Source of the DNA: Arcticibacter sp045629565
GTDB lineage: Bacteria; Bacteroidota; Bacteroidia; Sphingobacteriales; Sphingobacteriaceae
Assembly: GCF_045629565.1 (NCBI RefSeq)
Contig: NZ_JAZQRL010000091.1
Span: 1-64,000 of the forward strand
Reading direction: 5' to 3'
DNA: 64,000 nucleotides
A model generated the notes under the pieces. The model worked only from the letters and a program-made list of their open reading frames with translations. It had not been told where the DNA came from and did not search any database. Both the position numbers and the translations under genes were made by a program. This document shows positions 34,695 through 45,133 of this stretch, piece by piece; within the stretch, counting starts at the first letter, position 1; each line of letters starts with the position of its first letter.

Positions 34695-37600
34695 ATGAAA
34701 AGACTGCTACTTCTCCCAATCTTGCTGTGGGCTTCTCTCAGCTTGCTTGCTCAGGAACGGCACATTACCGGGACGGTAATCGAAAAAAGCACGCAAGAGG
34801 CATTGCCAGGTGCGTCCGTCCTGGTCCGGGGATCCAGTGGGGGAACCAAAACAGACAACAATGGAAAGTTCTCCATCCGCACCACATCGACTGGAAACGT
34901 CGAGCTGGAGATCAGAATGATAGGATTTATTCATCAGATCGTTTCGGTAAAAGGAAACGGGCCGGTAACTATCTCGCTGGCAGAAGACGCTAAGGCGCTG
35001 GATGAAGTTACCGTTGTGGCTGCTGGTTATGGCTCACCTATTAAAAGGAGTGAACTTACCGGCTCTGTCTCCACCGTATCCGGAGCTACCCTGGCACGTG
35101 TTCCGGTTTCTTCAGCAGCCGAAGCCCTGCAGGGTAAAGCAGCTGGTGTACAGGTGACCAGCTCCGATGGTGCGCCTGGTTCGGAGGTGAACATCCGTAT
35201 CCGCGGAGGTACTTCAGTAACACAAAGTAACGCTCCTTTATTTATCGTTGACGGGTTTCCGGTTGATAACATCAATGATATTCCGCCAACAGATATTCTG
35301 AGCATTGATATTCTTAAAGATGCATCCATGACTGCGATTTATGGTGCGCGCGGTGGAAATGGCGTTGTAGTGGTAACTACTAAACGCGCCAGCTCCGGTA
35401 AGTTAAGCCTTAATTTTAACCACAATAGCCAGGTTAGAACCCTTGCCCGAAAAATCGATTTGATGAGCCCCTATGAATTTGTGAAAATTCAATATGAGTC
35501 GGCTGTAAGCGATAATACGAGACGTCAGAGGTTCCGGGGAAACTTTGGTAATCCCCTGGATTTCGACTTGTATAAGCGTTTTGAAGGTAATGACTGGCAG
35601 GATGAGATTTTAGGAGGATCGCCCATGAGTCATATGTATAACCTAACCCTGAACGGAGGATCGCAGACCCTGCGGTTTAATACCAGTATTACTCACCACG
35701 ACGAGCAGGGGGTACTGATCGGGTCGGGGGTTAAGCGAACCAACGTGAATACGAAGTTCAGTGCGGACCTCTCCAAGAATGTGAAGTTGCTGATTAATCC
35801 CCGTTTTACATACCGTCAGAACAGCGGTGCGGGTGCCGGCAACGTCGGAAGCGGCGGGATTATCGGGGTGCTGCGTTACCGCCCCACGAATGGCATCCGT
35901 GAATTTTCACATGTGCCGGCGGAGGATATTGATCCCGATGAAGAACGTTTGTTTGAATACAATAATCCCAAAGGAGATATTGATCAGAATTACCTGAAAG
36001 CAAATAACTATGAGTTCACCAATCAGGCTTCGATCGACTGGAACATTCTGAAGGGCCTTACTTTCCGTACGCTGGGCTCACAGTATATGGCCTTTCATTA
36101 TAGAGATCGTTTTTGGGGCGATTTAACTTCAGATGCCATTAATAATAACCGTTTACCTATAGCCGAACTGCAAAGTCAAAGGCGAAACAGGTACGGATGG
36201 ACCAATACCCTGGAGTACAGCACATCAAAGGATGACCACAATTACAGGTTCCTGTTAGGGCAGGAGATTCAAAGTTCAGCGCAGTTTACCAACACAAACA
36301 GCTCGCGTTATTTTCCGAAGGCAGTAGAGCCTGAAAGAGCTATACGGAATCTGAACCTGGGAACACCCTGGAAAGCTTCGTCGTTTATAACCTCGCCTGA
36401 AAGATTATCCTCGGTCTTTGCTCAGGTCAACTACAATTATGGCCTGAAGTATCTTCTTTCGCTTACTTACCGCGCCGACGGATCTACCAAATTTGCTCCG
36501 GGCAAGCAGTGGGGACATTTCCCTGCGATCGCAGGCGCCTGGGTGCTATCGAAGGAAGAATTTATGGCTGATCAGGAGCTGTTTTCAGAACTAAAGGTGC
36601 GCGCTTCGATAGGCAAATCTGGAAATAACCGGATTGAGGACGATATGTGGCGGTACCAGTACCAAATTAATGGAACAGGAGGACCAGGATGGGGAGAAAG
36701 CAGTGAAACCGGATACGAATATTACGGCAATACCGGTGGTGGAACGATGCCTAATCCTGATATCAGATGGGAAACGACACTTACCCGCAACCTGGCTTTC
36801 GATATTGGGATGTTTAATGAGCGCGTGACCATTACACCTGAGGCATATTGGAACACCACCACTGACTTACTCTATTTGAGCAACATCCCTACTACGACAG
36901 GATATACGCAGCAAATGCAGAATATCGGTCAGGTGACTAACGGGGGATTCGACCTGACTGTTAATACGCAGCTGATCAGAAAGCAGGGCGCCTACTTAAA
37001 TGCAACACTCACCTTTGGAGCAGGCAAGACCCGTATCGACAGGCTTAATGGCAGGGAAGATGTTCTTTGGATGACGCCTTCCAGTGGATGGAAGTCATCT
37101 GAAGCTGACTATATGTTGAAAGTGGGCGATCAGCTCGGCCTGATTTATGGCTTTGTGTATGATGGGATTTACGGATTTGATGAGTTCGATCAGCAAGGCT
37201 TCAACTTCGTAGCTAAACCGGGAACAGTGAATAACGATGCGCTTTTTGGCACGCAGCCAGGAAGGCCAAAGTTTAAAAATTTCGTGGATGGTGAAGGGGA
37301 GACCAATGTGGTAAACGACCTGGACAAAGTAGTTATCGGAAATACCAATCCTAAGTTCAGCGGTGGGTTTAACCTGGCAGGCGGATGGCGTAATTTCGAT
37401 ATCTCCGCGAACTTCTTCGGGATGTACGGATTCGATGTAAACAACGCTACGCGTTATACACTGTCCTCTTTCGAGAATAATGCCAATAATTATTTTAATA
37501 TACTTCCGGAATTTAACGCAAGCAACCGTTGGCGTTACGCAGATGATGTCTACGGTGACCGGATGCTGAGCAACGCGCTCTACGTGGATCAATATCGCGA

Positions 37601-37916
37601 AGTCAATGGGAAAGCTACCATTTTTAATCCGGTAGATATCAGTAAGAAAGTAACGCACTCGTATTTTATTGAAGATGGTTCGTTCCTGCGGTTACAAGAC
37701 CTGACTGTGGGTTATACCTTACCTCAGAGTGCTTTAAAACGCCTCAAGGTAGGAAGTCTGCGCGTATTTGTCAGCGGTTACAACCTGTTTATATGGACAA
37801 AATACTCGGGATACGATCCGGAGGTTGATGTTCAGACCGGACTCACGCCAGGCATCGACTATAATCGTTATCCACGAAGCCGCAATTTTCTGGCAGGTTT
37901 AAATATTACTTTATAA
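34695..37916 (+). CDS. SusC/RagA-family TonB-linked outer-membrane transporter
   Basis: A 1073-residue outer-membrane receptor. Signal peptide (to about residue 19, LLAQE), a carboxypeptidase-regulatory-like domain (HITGTVIEKSTQEALPGASV, about 22-41), a TonB box/plug start LDEVTVVAAGYGSPIKR (about 98-114), the plug, then a 22-stranded barrel ending in an aromatic/hydrophobic strand LAGLNITL. It imports oligosaccharides together with the SusD lipoprotein encoded 33 bp downstream. The neighbours suggest pectin-derived fragments. Confidence 0.95.
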   Translation: MKRLLLLPILLWASLSLLAQERHITGTVIEKSTQEALPGASVLVRGSSGGTKTDNNGKFSIRTTSTGNVELEIRMIGFIHQIVSVKGNGPVTISLAEDAKALDEVTVVAAGYGSPIKRSELTGSVSTVSGATLARVPVSSAAEALQGKAAGVQVTSSDGAPGSEVNIRIRGGTSVTQSNAPLFIVDGFPVDNINDIPPTDILSIDILKDASMTAIYGARGGNGVVVVTTKRASSGKLSLNFNHNSQVRTLARKIDLMSPYEFVKIQYESAVSDNTRRQRFRGNFGNPLDFDLYKRFEGNDWQDEILGGSPMSHMYNLTLNGGSQTLRFNTSITHHDEQGVLIGSGVKRTNVNTKFSADLSKNVKLLINPRFTYRQNSGAGAGNVGSGGIIGVLRYRPTNGIREFSHVPAEDIDPDEERLFEYNNPKGDIDQNYLKANNYEFTNQASIDWNILKGLTFRTLGSQYMAFHYRDRFWGDLTSDAINNNRLPIAELQSQRRNRYGWTNTLEYSTSKDDHNYRFLLGQEIQSSAQFTNTNSSRYFPKAVEPERAIRNLNLGTPWKASSFITSPERLSSVFAQVNYNYGLKYLLSLTYRADGSTKFAPGKQWGHFPAIAGAWVLSKEEFMADQELFSELKVRASIGKSGNNRIEDDMWRYQYQINGTGGPGWGESSETGYEYYGNTGGGTMPNPDIRWETTLTRNLAFDIGMFNERVTITPEAYWNTTTDLLYLSNIPTTTGYTQQMQNIGQVTNGGFDLTVNTQLIRKQGAYLNATLTFGAGKTRIDRLNGREDVLWMTPSSGWKSSEADYMLKVGDQLGLIYGFVYDGIYGFDEFDQQGFNFVAKPGTVNNDALFGTQPGRPKFKNFVDGEGETNVVNDLDKVVIGNTNPKFSGGFNLAGGWRNFDISANFFGMYGFDVNNATRYTLSSFENNANNYFNILPEFNASNRWRYADDVYGDRMLSNALYVDQYREVNGKATIFNPVDISKKVTHSYFIEDGSFLRLQDLTVGYTLPQSALKRLKVGSLRVFVSGYNLFIWTKYSGYDPEVDVQTGLTPGIDYNRYPRSRNFLAGLNITL

Positions 37917-37949
37917 TCTAACTATTACAGTATAGAAAAATTTATAGAT

Positions 37950-39878
37950 ATGAGAAAATACATAATGATTCTCAGTACCATACTGATAGGCCTTGCCTCC
38001 TGTAAAAAAGATTTTCTGCAGGTAAACTCTGATTCCAAATATGAGGGGGATTATGTTTTCGGAAACAAGGAGGAGATTAACAGGGTATTAACAGCCGTCT
38101 ATGCTTCCTTAATGAGTAATGACAGTTACGGTAATGCCTACTTCAATACTTTCGCTTTAAATAACGATGTGGAATTTACGCCTTTCGCAGGTGAATTACC
38201 GAATGTAAGCGGGGAAGACTTCAAGGCTTTTGACGGCGCTCCACATGCTCCCACCATCTTAAGATTCTGGAATAAGCAATATGAAGGCATTGAACGTGCA
38301 AATATTTTCATCAATGGAATTCAGGGTAGCCCGGTGTTCAGCGAGAGCGATAGGGACCTTACGCAGCAGCTTGGTGAAGCAAAAGTCTTAAGAGCTATGT
38401 TCTATCATGATCTGGTAGTGATGTTTGGTGATGTCCCTTTCAACACCGAGCCTAGTATGAATCTTAAATCGGCGTTTGTGATTCCTGTAACGGACCGGAA
38501 TGAAATTCTCAGCTTCCTCATTAATGACTTGAAAGAGGCAGCTTCCGGAATGAAATTCGCTGCTGAATTAACAGAAGGCGTGGAGCGGGCTTCTAAAGAG
38601 TTTTGTTACGGTATGATCGCGCGGATGGCTTTAACCCGCGGCGGCTACGCCTTGTATCCGGATGGTGCTAAAGGATCCATGAAACGCATGCCTGACTACA
38701 AAGATTACTATCGTATCGCGATGCAGTATGCCGATTCGGCTATATCATCCGAGAAACATACTCTCAATAAGTCATTCCGGGACGTATTTATTGATCAAAC
38801 CAACAACATTGTGACCAATAATGACGATCCGATATTTGAAATTCCTTTTTTAAGAAACTCAAGCGGCAATGTGGGCTTTGTTACCGGAGCTGCTGTTGGT
38901 TCGCTTAATGATCTGACAAACCACGTATGGGGAGCGGCAAATGGTGGTATGAGGCTAAACGCTTTTTACCATTACTCTTTCGATCGCAGTGATGTCAGAC
39001 AAAAATATACCGTTGGTAAGTGGAATTACGATGCTTCCGCTCAACCACAGGTACTTGTTGACTATACCATGTACAATAACAAATGGTCTAAACTATGGGC
39101 CGACCAATCAAAAGCTTTAGGAAATCAAAGTACCGGTAGCACAGGGATTAATTTGCCTTATATGCGGTATGCCGATATTCTACTCATGTATGCGGAGGCC
39201 GTGAATGAGGTGGAGGAAGGTGTAAGCGGGGCAAATGGAGCAAAGGCAATCGAGGCGTTTAAGCAGGTACGAAAACGGGCATTTACTGCTGCAGACCAAG
39301 CGGATAAGGTTACAGCCTACACCAACACCGTTGCCGCCACTAAAGAGTCTTTTTTTAAAGCCATAACGGAAGAAAGGAAATGGGAATTCGGCGGCGAAAA
39401 CATCCGCTGGAAGGATTTAGTTCGCTGGAACCTTTATTCGAAAGTAGTATACGATAGCTTTAAGGAATACCTGATTGTGGCTTTGATGGCCGGAGGGGAC
39501 TTTATTGAAGGTGCTGAAAAATATCAGAACCTGCCTGTTAATAAGTTTTATATGCGTATTCCAAATCCAGGTGATAAAAATATCTATCCGAATACAACCC
39601 TTCCCATTATCGAATTTTATAACGAATGGGAAGCAGTACTAAATCCGGGTTCCGGCTGGCTGACCGCAACTTATTATGATTGGTACGATGTTAATACTTC
39701 AATGCCGAAAAGCCAAATATCTTATTCGTTCCGAGGCTTTGTTAAGGGTGGACCTTCGGCAAACTGGGAAAGCTTAGATCCTAATAATCTGCCGCCCGTG
39801 CGTTATATCCTGCCTTTCCCTAACCAAGCCATTCAGATGAGCAATGGAACTTATAAGAACCACTATGGCTACAATTAA
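37950..39878 (+). CDS. SusD/RagB-family surface glycan-binding lipoprotein
   Basis: A 642-residue surface lipoprotein; lipobox LASC with Cys18. TPR-like helices are visible: GEAKVLRAMFYHDLVVMFGD (about 148-167) and LPYMRYADILLMYAEAVNE (about 407-425), then FFKAITEERKWEFGGENIRW near 470, all typical of RagB/SusD. It forms the lid of the SusC transporter. The operon order SusC, SusD, surface lipoprotein is standard. Confidence 0.95.
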   Translation: MRKYIMILSTILIGLASCKKDFLQVNSDSKYEGDYVFGNKEEINRVLTAVYASLMSNDSYGNAYFNTFALNNDVEFTPFAGELPNVSGEDFKAFDGAPHAPTILRFWNKQYEGIERANIFINGIQGSPVFSESDRDLTQQLGEAKVLRAMFYHDLVVMFGDVPFNTEPSMNLKSAFVIPVTDRNEILSFLINDLKEAASGMKFAAELTEGVERASKEFCYGMIARMALTRGGYALYPDGAKGSMKRMPDYKDYYRIAMQYADSAISSEKHTLNKSFRDVFIDQTNNIVTNNDDPIFEIPFLRNSSGNVGFVTGAAVGSLNDLTNHVWGAANGGMRLNAFYHYSFDRSDVRQKYTVGKWNYDASAQPQVLVDYTMYNNKWSKLWADQSKALGNQSTGSTGINLPYMRYADILLMYAEAVNEVEEGVSGANGAKAIEAFKQVRKRAFTAADQADKVTAYTNTVAATKESFFKAITEERKWEFGGENIRWKDLVRWNLYSKVVYDSFKEYLIVALMAGGDFIEGAEKYQNLPVNKFYMRIPNPGDKNIYPNTTLPIIEFYNEWEAVLNPGSGWLTATYYDWYDVNTSMPKSQISYSFRGFVKGGPSANWESLDPNNLPPVRYILPFPNQAIQMSNGTYKNHYGYN

Positions 39879-39900
39879 TGTCGTATTAAAGAAAATTGAT

Positions 39901-42051
39901 ATGAAACTTAAGATATTAATACAGAATATTCTCCTGGCAAGCATGCTGGTTTTTGTTCTCAATGGTTGCAAGAAACCGGAACTTCAACTCACCGACGAGG
40001 AAGAAAACAGATCGTTTATGGCTGTATTCCGCATACAGGCGAATACCGGTAAAAGCGGCGATCCGCTAGCCAGCCAGGTTGTCAATACAAACGATATTTT
40101 CCTGACATGGAACGGCATTGATGGGGCTGCGGGCTACCACATCAAGATGAAAACTCAAGCCGGCTCCTGGGATATTCCCGGTGATATTCTTTGGGATACC
40201 ATCGTAGGACCTGAAGTCCTCAAAATCACGAAGGAAGATTTGCAGTATTCAACCAGGCATAATTTTATCATCCAAACCCTGTCTCCGCTGGGAGAGGCTT
40301 ATCATTCGAAATGGTACGGGATGGGAGACGGCGCTCATAATGACGATCGCGCTGAATTTGATACAGGGGAACGACTCGGTATTCCCGATGTGGTATCCGT
40401 TGCCGGGGTGACTGAAAATAGCATGCGTGTTTATTTTGATCTGAAAGTGTACAGTTCTGAGCCTGCCGTGCTAAACCCTAGCTTTCAACATGAAAATATG
40501 CAATTTCTCATGGACGAAATACTGGTGCAGCCCGCATCAGTAAATCGGGATTTGCCTACTCAGAGGATCAAGCTGAGCGCCACCGATATAACAAATGGCT
40601 ATGTTGATGTTACAGGTTTAGTTTCAAATGCCTTATATGTTGTCAATGGGCTTAACAATAAGGTAGTTCGCTACTGGGACCGGCTTTATAACACCAGTAT
40701 GGTTCGTATGAAAGGCCAGGTAGGCGAGCCGATTCTGATCCCCCATATCGTAGACCAGGCCAATACCTGGGCTCAGCAGAATAACGCCTCACGCCTCGAT
40801 ACGATATTAAACAACTATTTATTTGATAATACGCTTGCCGAGGGCACGATATTCATGCTGGAAGCCGGCAAGAAATATTATCTAGGCAATAATGTCGTTT
40901 TAGCCAAAGGCCTGATTTTAAAATCAAATGCTCCGGGTACAAAGGCTACTCTTTATATGGGACTTGGGTATAATGATCTTAATAATGCGTCACTTGCTTT
41001 TAACTTCCAACTTGGACGTAATGCGCAAGCTGGTGAAATTGGAAGTATCACCGTGGGGGATGTCATATTTGATGATCTTAGCGTTGAGTTGCCACTTGCG
41101 GTTAATTTCTTCAACCAATCTCTATATCCGGGTAAATCCATTAACGGAAACTATTTTATTAATCAGAGCTCCGCATCTATGCCGTTCACCTGCTCGAGGC
41201 TGGAAGCCCGTAACTGTAATTTCCAGGGAATGGTGCGCTCCTGGTTCAGAACACAGGGTACAAATCGTCAGGTCATCGAAAACATCACGGTGGAAAATTG
41301 TCTGTTCCATGATGCGGGTATGTATGATACTAATGGACGTGGATATCCATTGATCACCGGAGCAGCAGTTTCTGAAAAAACCAATATTTTCAATAACGTT
41401 GTTATTAAAAACAACTCATTCGTCGGCGTGTCGTATGACCAGCTCATTCGTGAAACCGCGAATCTTGCCTGGGCCCCAAGTGTGGTCTGGAATGTAACGA
41501 TTGAAAATAATACCTTCCTAAACGCGTTTTCTGTCTCGAATGGTCGCTTCCTGATACAACATCAGAATCCGCCGGCTAACAGTAAATACGTTGTCAGGAA
41601 AAACCTATTCATTTCTGTCAAAGCAGCTGGTGACGACCGGGCATTCTCCCAGAGCGGAATGGATTTCAGAACCTACCGTTCAGGAGTAAGTTTCGACGTC
41701 GCTGATAACTACTCCACTTCAGCAAAATCGGCAAACAATGCGGTTACCTACTTTACGTCCGCAGAGATATTTAACAATCAGCCGTTTAGCCATACTGGCA
41801 GGGGAGCCGGATTTAACGGAGGTGCCCTCAATAAGGGAGGTTTAGAGGCCACTAAAGTGATAACGGGCCCAACGCCAATTGCTCCGGAGAACCTGATGGT
41901 CGATCCTTATCCGAAAGGTAAAAAGGTTGAAGCCAACTGGGCAACGGACGCGCACATTTATAACCTGGACGGTTTGCGTTACAAGAATACCCCAGAGGTG
42001 CTAAATCATCCTATTTATACAAAAGGAATTGGAGACCCTCGCTGGAGGTAA
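39901..42051 (+). CDS. Surface lipoprotein with Fn3-like and beta-helix-like regions (DUF4957/DUF5123-type)
   Basis: A 716-residue lipoprotein. The start at 39901 gives MKLKILIQNI and the lipobox LNGC (Cys23); the frame runs 19 codons upstream but then overlaps SusD. Residues 30-290 hold two fibronectin-III-like modules (FLTWNGIDGAAGYHIKMKT). The C-terminal half has asparagine-rich repeats of short strands (IENITVENCLFHDAG, VVIKNNSFVGVS, VTIENNTFLNAF), like parallel beta-helix proteins, and reminiscent of DUF4957/DUF5123 proteins from pectin loci. A pectin-binding or lyase role is likely but not shown. Confidence 0.85.
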   Translation: MKLKILIQNILLASMLVFVLNGCKKPELQLTDEEENRSFMAVFRIQANTGKSGDPLASQVVNTNDIFLTWNGIDGAAGYHIKMKTQAGSWDIPGDILWDTIVGPEVLKITKEDLQYSTRHNFIIQTLSPLGEAYHSKWYGMGDGAHNDDRAEFDTGERLGIPDVVSVAGVTENSMRVYFDLKVYSSEPAVLNPSFQHENMQFLMDEILVQPASVNRDLPTQRIKLSATDITNGYVDVTGLVSNALYVVNGLNNKVVRYWDRLYNTSMVRMKGQVGEPILIPHIVDQANTWAQQNNASRLDTILNNYLFDNTLAEGTIFMLEAGKKYYLGNNVVLAKGLILKSNAPGTKATLYMGLGYNDLNNASLAFNFQLGRNAQAGEIGSITVGDVIFDDLSVELPLAVNFFNQSLYPGKSINGNYFINQSSASMPFTCSRLEARNCNFQGMVRSWFRTQGTNRQVIENITVENCLFHDAGMYDTNGRGYPLITGAAVSEKTNIFNNVVIKNNSFVGVSYDQLIRETANLAWAPSVVWNVTIENNTFLNAFSVSNGRFLIQHQNPPANSKYVVRKNLFISVKAAGDDRAFSQSGMDFRTYRSGVSFDVADNYSTSAKSANNAVTYFTSAEIFNNQPFSHTGRGAGFNGGALNKGGLEATKVITGPTPIAPENLMVDPYPKGKKVEANWATDAHIYNLDGLRYKNTPEVLNHPIYTKGIGDPRWR

Positions 42052-42125
42052 GTTCCCAGAGATATCTCCCTGTGAAAGATGAATGGGGGAATTAACTTTT
42101 AAACATTTCCAACCTGAAGTCAGCT

Positions 42126-42155
42126 CCCCAAGCGGAGAGGGCTTCGGGTTTTTTT
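42126..42155 (+). terminator. Intrinsic terminator after the SusC/SusD operon
   Basis: A stem of the type CCCCAAGC/GGCTTCGGG with one bulge, followed by seven T. It stands 75 bp after the lipoprotein stop and just before the convergent dnaE2 gene. Confidence 0.65.
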
Positions 42156-42183
42156 ATACCATCATAAGCTTGCCTTATGGTGG

Positions 42184-45129
42184 TTACTCCATAACCGGGT
42201 TTCCCTTGATCTCCAACTTGGCAAATCTCATCACCTCCAGTCCCGCATACCCAAAATCTTCCACAATTTTACCTTCAATCAAGTAGCAACCAGCTCCACG
42301 AAACGGATAGGATGGCGTTGAACCGGGGAAATGTACGGTATCAAAGAAATCACCCTTCACATCCAAAAAGGTGCCGAACCACATTTTTTTGTTGGTCTTC
42401 GTATACACCGTCTTTTCGCAAACATACAGGCCCACCATCCGCACAACAGTGCCGACAAGTGCAATCATCTGTCTGGCCATTACATTTCCCCGGAAAGACG
42501 TTTTGAGCAAGTCGAACATCGACAGAGATAGGGGATAACCGAGAAGTTCAAGTTCGTGATAGGCATCTTCGAGCTGAGTAGTGGAAAGTCCAGGAAGCTG
42601 ATAATGCTTCACGTCCACTTGAAAAAGCTCAGTGCCATTTATAGGTTTAACCTTCGTGGAGAGCAAGGCATGAACGTCCCAAAGCAGTTCCTTCTTGTTT
42701 TTTCTTGTGAAACGAAACGCACCAACCCTTATCAGAATAATGGCCTGATCTAGTTTAATACCTGTGCGCTTTAGAAAGTCTTCCAAGCCAAGAAAAGGGC
42801 CGTTGCGCTTTCTTTCTTCGGGAATAAGATCGACAAGCCCATTCTCCAGACCCTGTATGCCGAAAAGTCCCAGCCAGCACTCAGAACCTTTCACGTTCAC
42901 GACATCGTCGCTTTCGTTCACGCAGGGCAAATGCACCTTTGCACCCGTCTTTTGAAGCTCATGGACATACAGCCAGCGGGTGTAAAACCCTCCATAATTG
43001 TTTAGCACCGCCACCATAAACTCCAAAGGATAATAAGTTTTGAGAAAGAGGCTTTGGTAGCTCTCCACAGCGAAGCTTGCCGAATGTGCCTTGCTGAAGC
43101 TGTAACCGGCAAAACTGCTCACCTGTCGCCACACCTCTTTGATGGTCTCCTCCGCTCTTCCCAGTTTTCGCGAACCCTCGAAAAAGCGGTCTATCAACCG
43201 ATCAAACTCCACCCGCGAGCGGTATTTCCCGCTCATGCCACGACGGAGAACATCCGCATCGGAACCATCCATTCCTGCGAAGTGGATGCAAACCTTAATT
43301 ACATCTTCCTGATACACCATCACCCCATAAGTTTCCCCAAGCTTCTCCGCCAGGACCGGATGAAGGTAAGTGACTTCTTCCGGACGGCTATGATACCGGA
43401 TATACGTCGACATCATGCCCGATGATGCTACTCCCGGACGGATAATGGAGCTGGCGGCGACCAGTACGGGGTAGCTGTCACAACGAAGCTTGTTCAGTAG
43501 CTGCCTCATGGCTGGTGACTCGATATAAAAACAGCCTATTGTATCTCCTCGTTTCAGCCTTTCGTTCAGCAGGGGATCACTCATGAAATCTTTAACCTTA
43601 TGGATGTCGATCTTCCGCTTTTGGTTCTCCTCGATCAGGTTCACCGCCTGCTTGATATGGCCGATACCGCGCTGACTAAGGATATCATATTTATCATAAC
43701 CGATCTCCTCTGCCTCGTACATGTCCCATTGTACCACGGGCATTCCCTTCGGCGGAAGATCCAGAGCGGTATAGTAGGAGATGGGCTCTTCCGAAATCAA
43801 AACACCTCCTGCGTGAATACTCCGCTGATTGGGCATATCGCTCATCAGGCTATGGATCGCTACAATTTTCCGGAACGTTTCGTTGTCACGGTTCAGAGAT
43901 TCTTTTGAACGGTCGGTGAAGCCGTCAATCTCCGTCTTCGGCAGACCCATCACCTTTCCGATCTCACGAATGACTGAGCGGTCGCGGAATGTCGTCATGG
44001 TTCCCAGCAGAGCGGTATGCGCACTGCCGTACCGCTTGAAGATATAATCCTGCACATCCTCCCGCTCATCCCATGAAAAATCAAGATCGAAGTCGGGAGC
44101 CGAAGAGCACTGTTCGTTTAGAAAACGCTCGAAGTAAAGGTCCAGTTCAATAGGGTCGACATCCGTAATACGCAGGCAATAGGCAACGACACTATTAGCG
44201 CCCGAGCCCCGGCCTACATGATAGTATCCTCTCGACATCGAATAGCGAATGATGTCCCAGGTAATCAAAAAGTAAGAACAAAAATTCATGTCATTGATTA
44301 CCTTCAGTTCATGCTTCAGTCTCCGCTGAGCTTCCTTGTTGTTTTTTCCATAGCGGTAGAGCATTCCTTCCATGGCAAGCTTTTGCAGCAAAGCCCGGTC
44401 GTCACTTTGGTTGCCTGTAAAAGTCTTTCTGTTGCGCTTTATTTTTCCTTCCGGATAATCCATATGACACTGGTCCAGAAGCCTTCGCGTATTATCCAGG
44501 ATGAACGGGTATTTAGAAAACTTAGCCTCCAGTTCACCGGGCATTAGGAACATGTCCGTGTCTCTGCATTTATCTTCCGGCCGCACTTTACTGAGAACCG
44601 TATTCAGATCAATGGCCCTCAGATATTCGTGCAGACGGAATTCAATGCGGTCTGATACAAAGACTGGTTGCAGAACCAGTAGGCTGTCTTTGATATCATT
44701 AATGTCTCTATTGTAAAGAAGATGCAGTTCGTCTGCACGGATTCCCAAAAACTCATTTGTTCTTAACGTATGTTCATAACCCAAAGGATATACGACAAAT
44801 GCATGTCTGAAGAGAGGAGGATGGTCTGGCAATACTTTCTTTTCCAGGTTATGTTCCGTCAGAAAATCATTCAGCTCCCTCATTCCTTCTCTGTTACGTG
44901 CGATGCCGATATAGAGCAGCTTCTTGTCCCTCCTGAACTCAATGCCACAAACAGGCGTGATCGTTTCAAACTTTCTGCACTTCCGGATGAATTCCATCAC
45001 ACCCGTTGAGTTATTAATGTCAGTCAATACCATACGCGTGACCCCGCGAGAAGAGGCCTCTGCGATGAGTTTATCCATTGACATAGTGCCATAGCGGAGG
45101 CTATACCAGGAGTGAACGTTTAAATACAC
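42184..45129 (-). CDS. dnaE2: DNA polymerase III alpha subunit, error-prone DnaE2/ImuC type
   Basis: A 981-residue C-family DNA polymerase, shorter than replicative DnaE (about 1160). PHP domain at the start (NVHSWYSLRYG). The catalytic aspartates are in SAPDFDLDFSW (near residue 350), and SFSKAHSASFAVESYQSLFL (about 686) is the conserved finger motif. The C-terminus ends in the helix-hairpin-helix/OB region without a tau-binding tail. It lies directly after dinB (4 bp gap), so the two form a translesion synthesis cassette, as in the SOS mutasome. Confidence 0.92.
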   Translation of the reverse strand: MYLNVHSWYSLRYGTMSMDKLIAEASSRGVTRMVLTDINNSTGVMEFIRKCRKFETITPVCGIEFRRDKKLLYIGIARNREGMRELNDFLTEHNLEKKVLPDHPPLFRHAFVVYPLGYEHTLRTNEFLGIRADELHLLYNRDINDIKDSLLVLQPVFVSDRIEFRLHEYLRAIDLNTVLSKVRPEDKCRDTDMFLMPGELEAKFSKYPFILDNTRRLLDQCHMDYPEGKIKRNRKTFTGNQSDDRALLQKLAMEGMLYRYGKNNKEAQRRLKHELKVINDMNFCSYFLITWDIIRYSMSRGYYHVGRGSGANSVVAYCLRITDVDPIELDLYFERFLNEQCSSAPDFDLDFSWDEREDVQDYIFKRYGSAHTALLGTMTTFRDRSVIREIGKVMGLPKTEIDGFTDRSKESLNRDNETFRKIVAIHSLMSDMPNQRSIHAGGVLISEEPISYYTALDLPPKGMPVVQWDMYEAEEIGYDKYDILSQRGIGHIKQAVNLIEENQKRKIDIHKVKDFMSDPLLNERLKRGDTIGCFYIESPAMRQLLNKLRCDSYPVLVAASSIIRPGVASSGMMSTYIRYHSRPEEVTYLHPVLAEKLGETYGVMVYQEDVIKVCIHFAGMDGSDADVLRRGMSGKYRSRVEFDRLIDRFFEGSRKLGRAEETIKEVWRQVSSFAGYSFSKAHSASFAVESYQSLFLKTYYPLEFMVAVLNNYGGFYTRWLYVHELQKTGAKVHLPCVNESDDVVNVKGSECWLGLFGIQGLENGLVDLIPEERKRNGPFLGLEDFLKRTGIKLDQAIILIRVGAFRFTRKNKKELLWDVHALLSTKVKPINGTELFQVDVKHYQLPGLSTTQLEDAYHELELLGYPLSLSMFDLLKTSFRGNVMARQMIALVGTVVRMVGLYVCEKTVYTKTNKKMWFGTFLDVKGDFFDTVHFPGSTPSYPFRGAGCYLIEGKIVEDFGYAGLEVMRFAKLEIKGNPVME

Positions 45130-45133
45130 CGGA

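Noticed and set aside
37095..37658. 187-codon minus-strand frame within the SusC gene
   Set aside because: Antisense to a well-supported SusC; no protein-like motifs.
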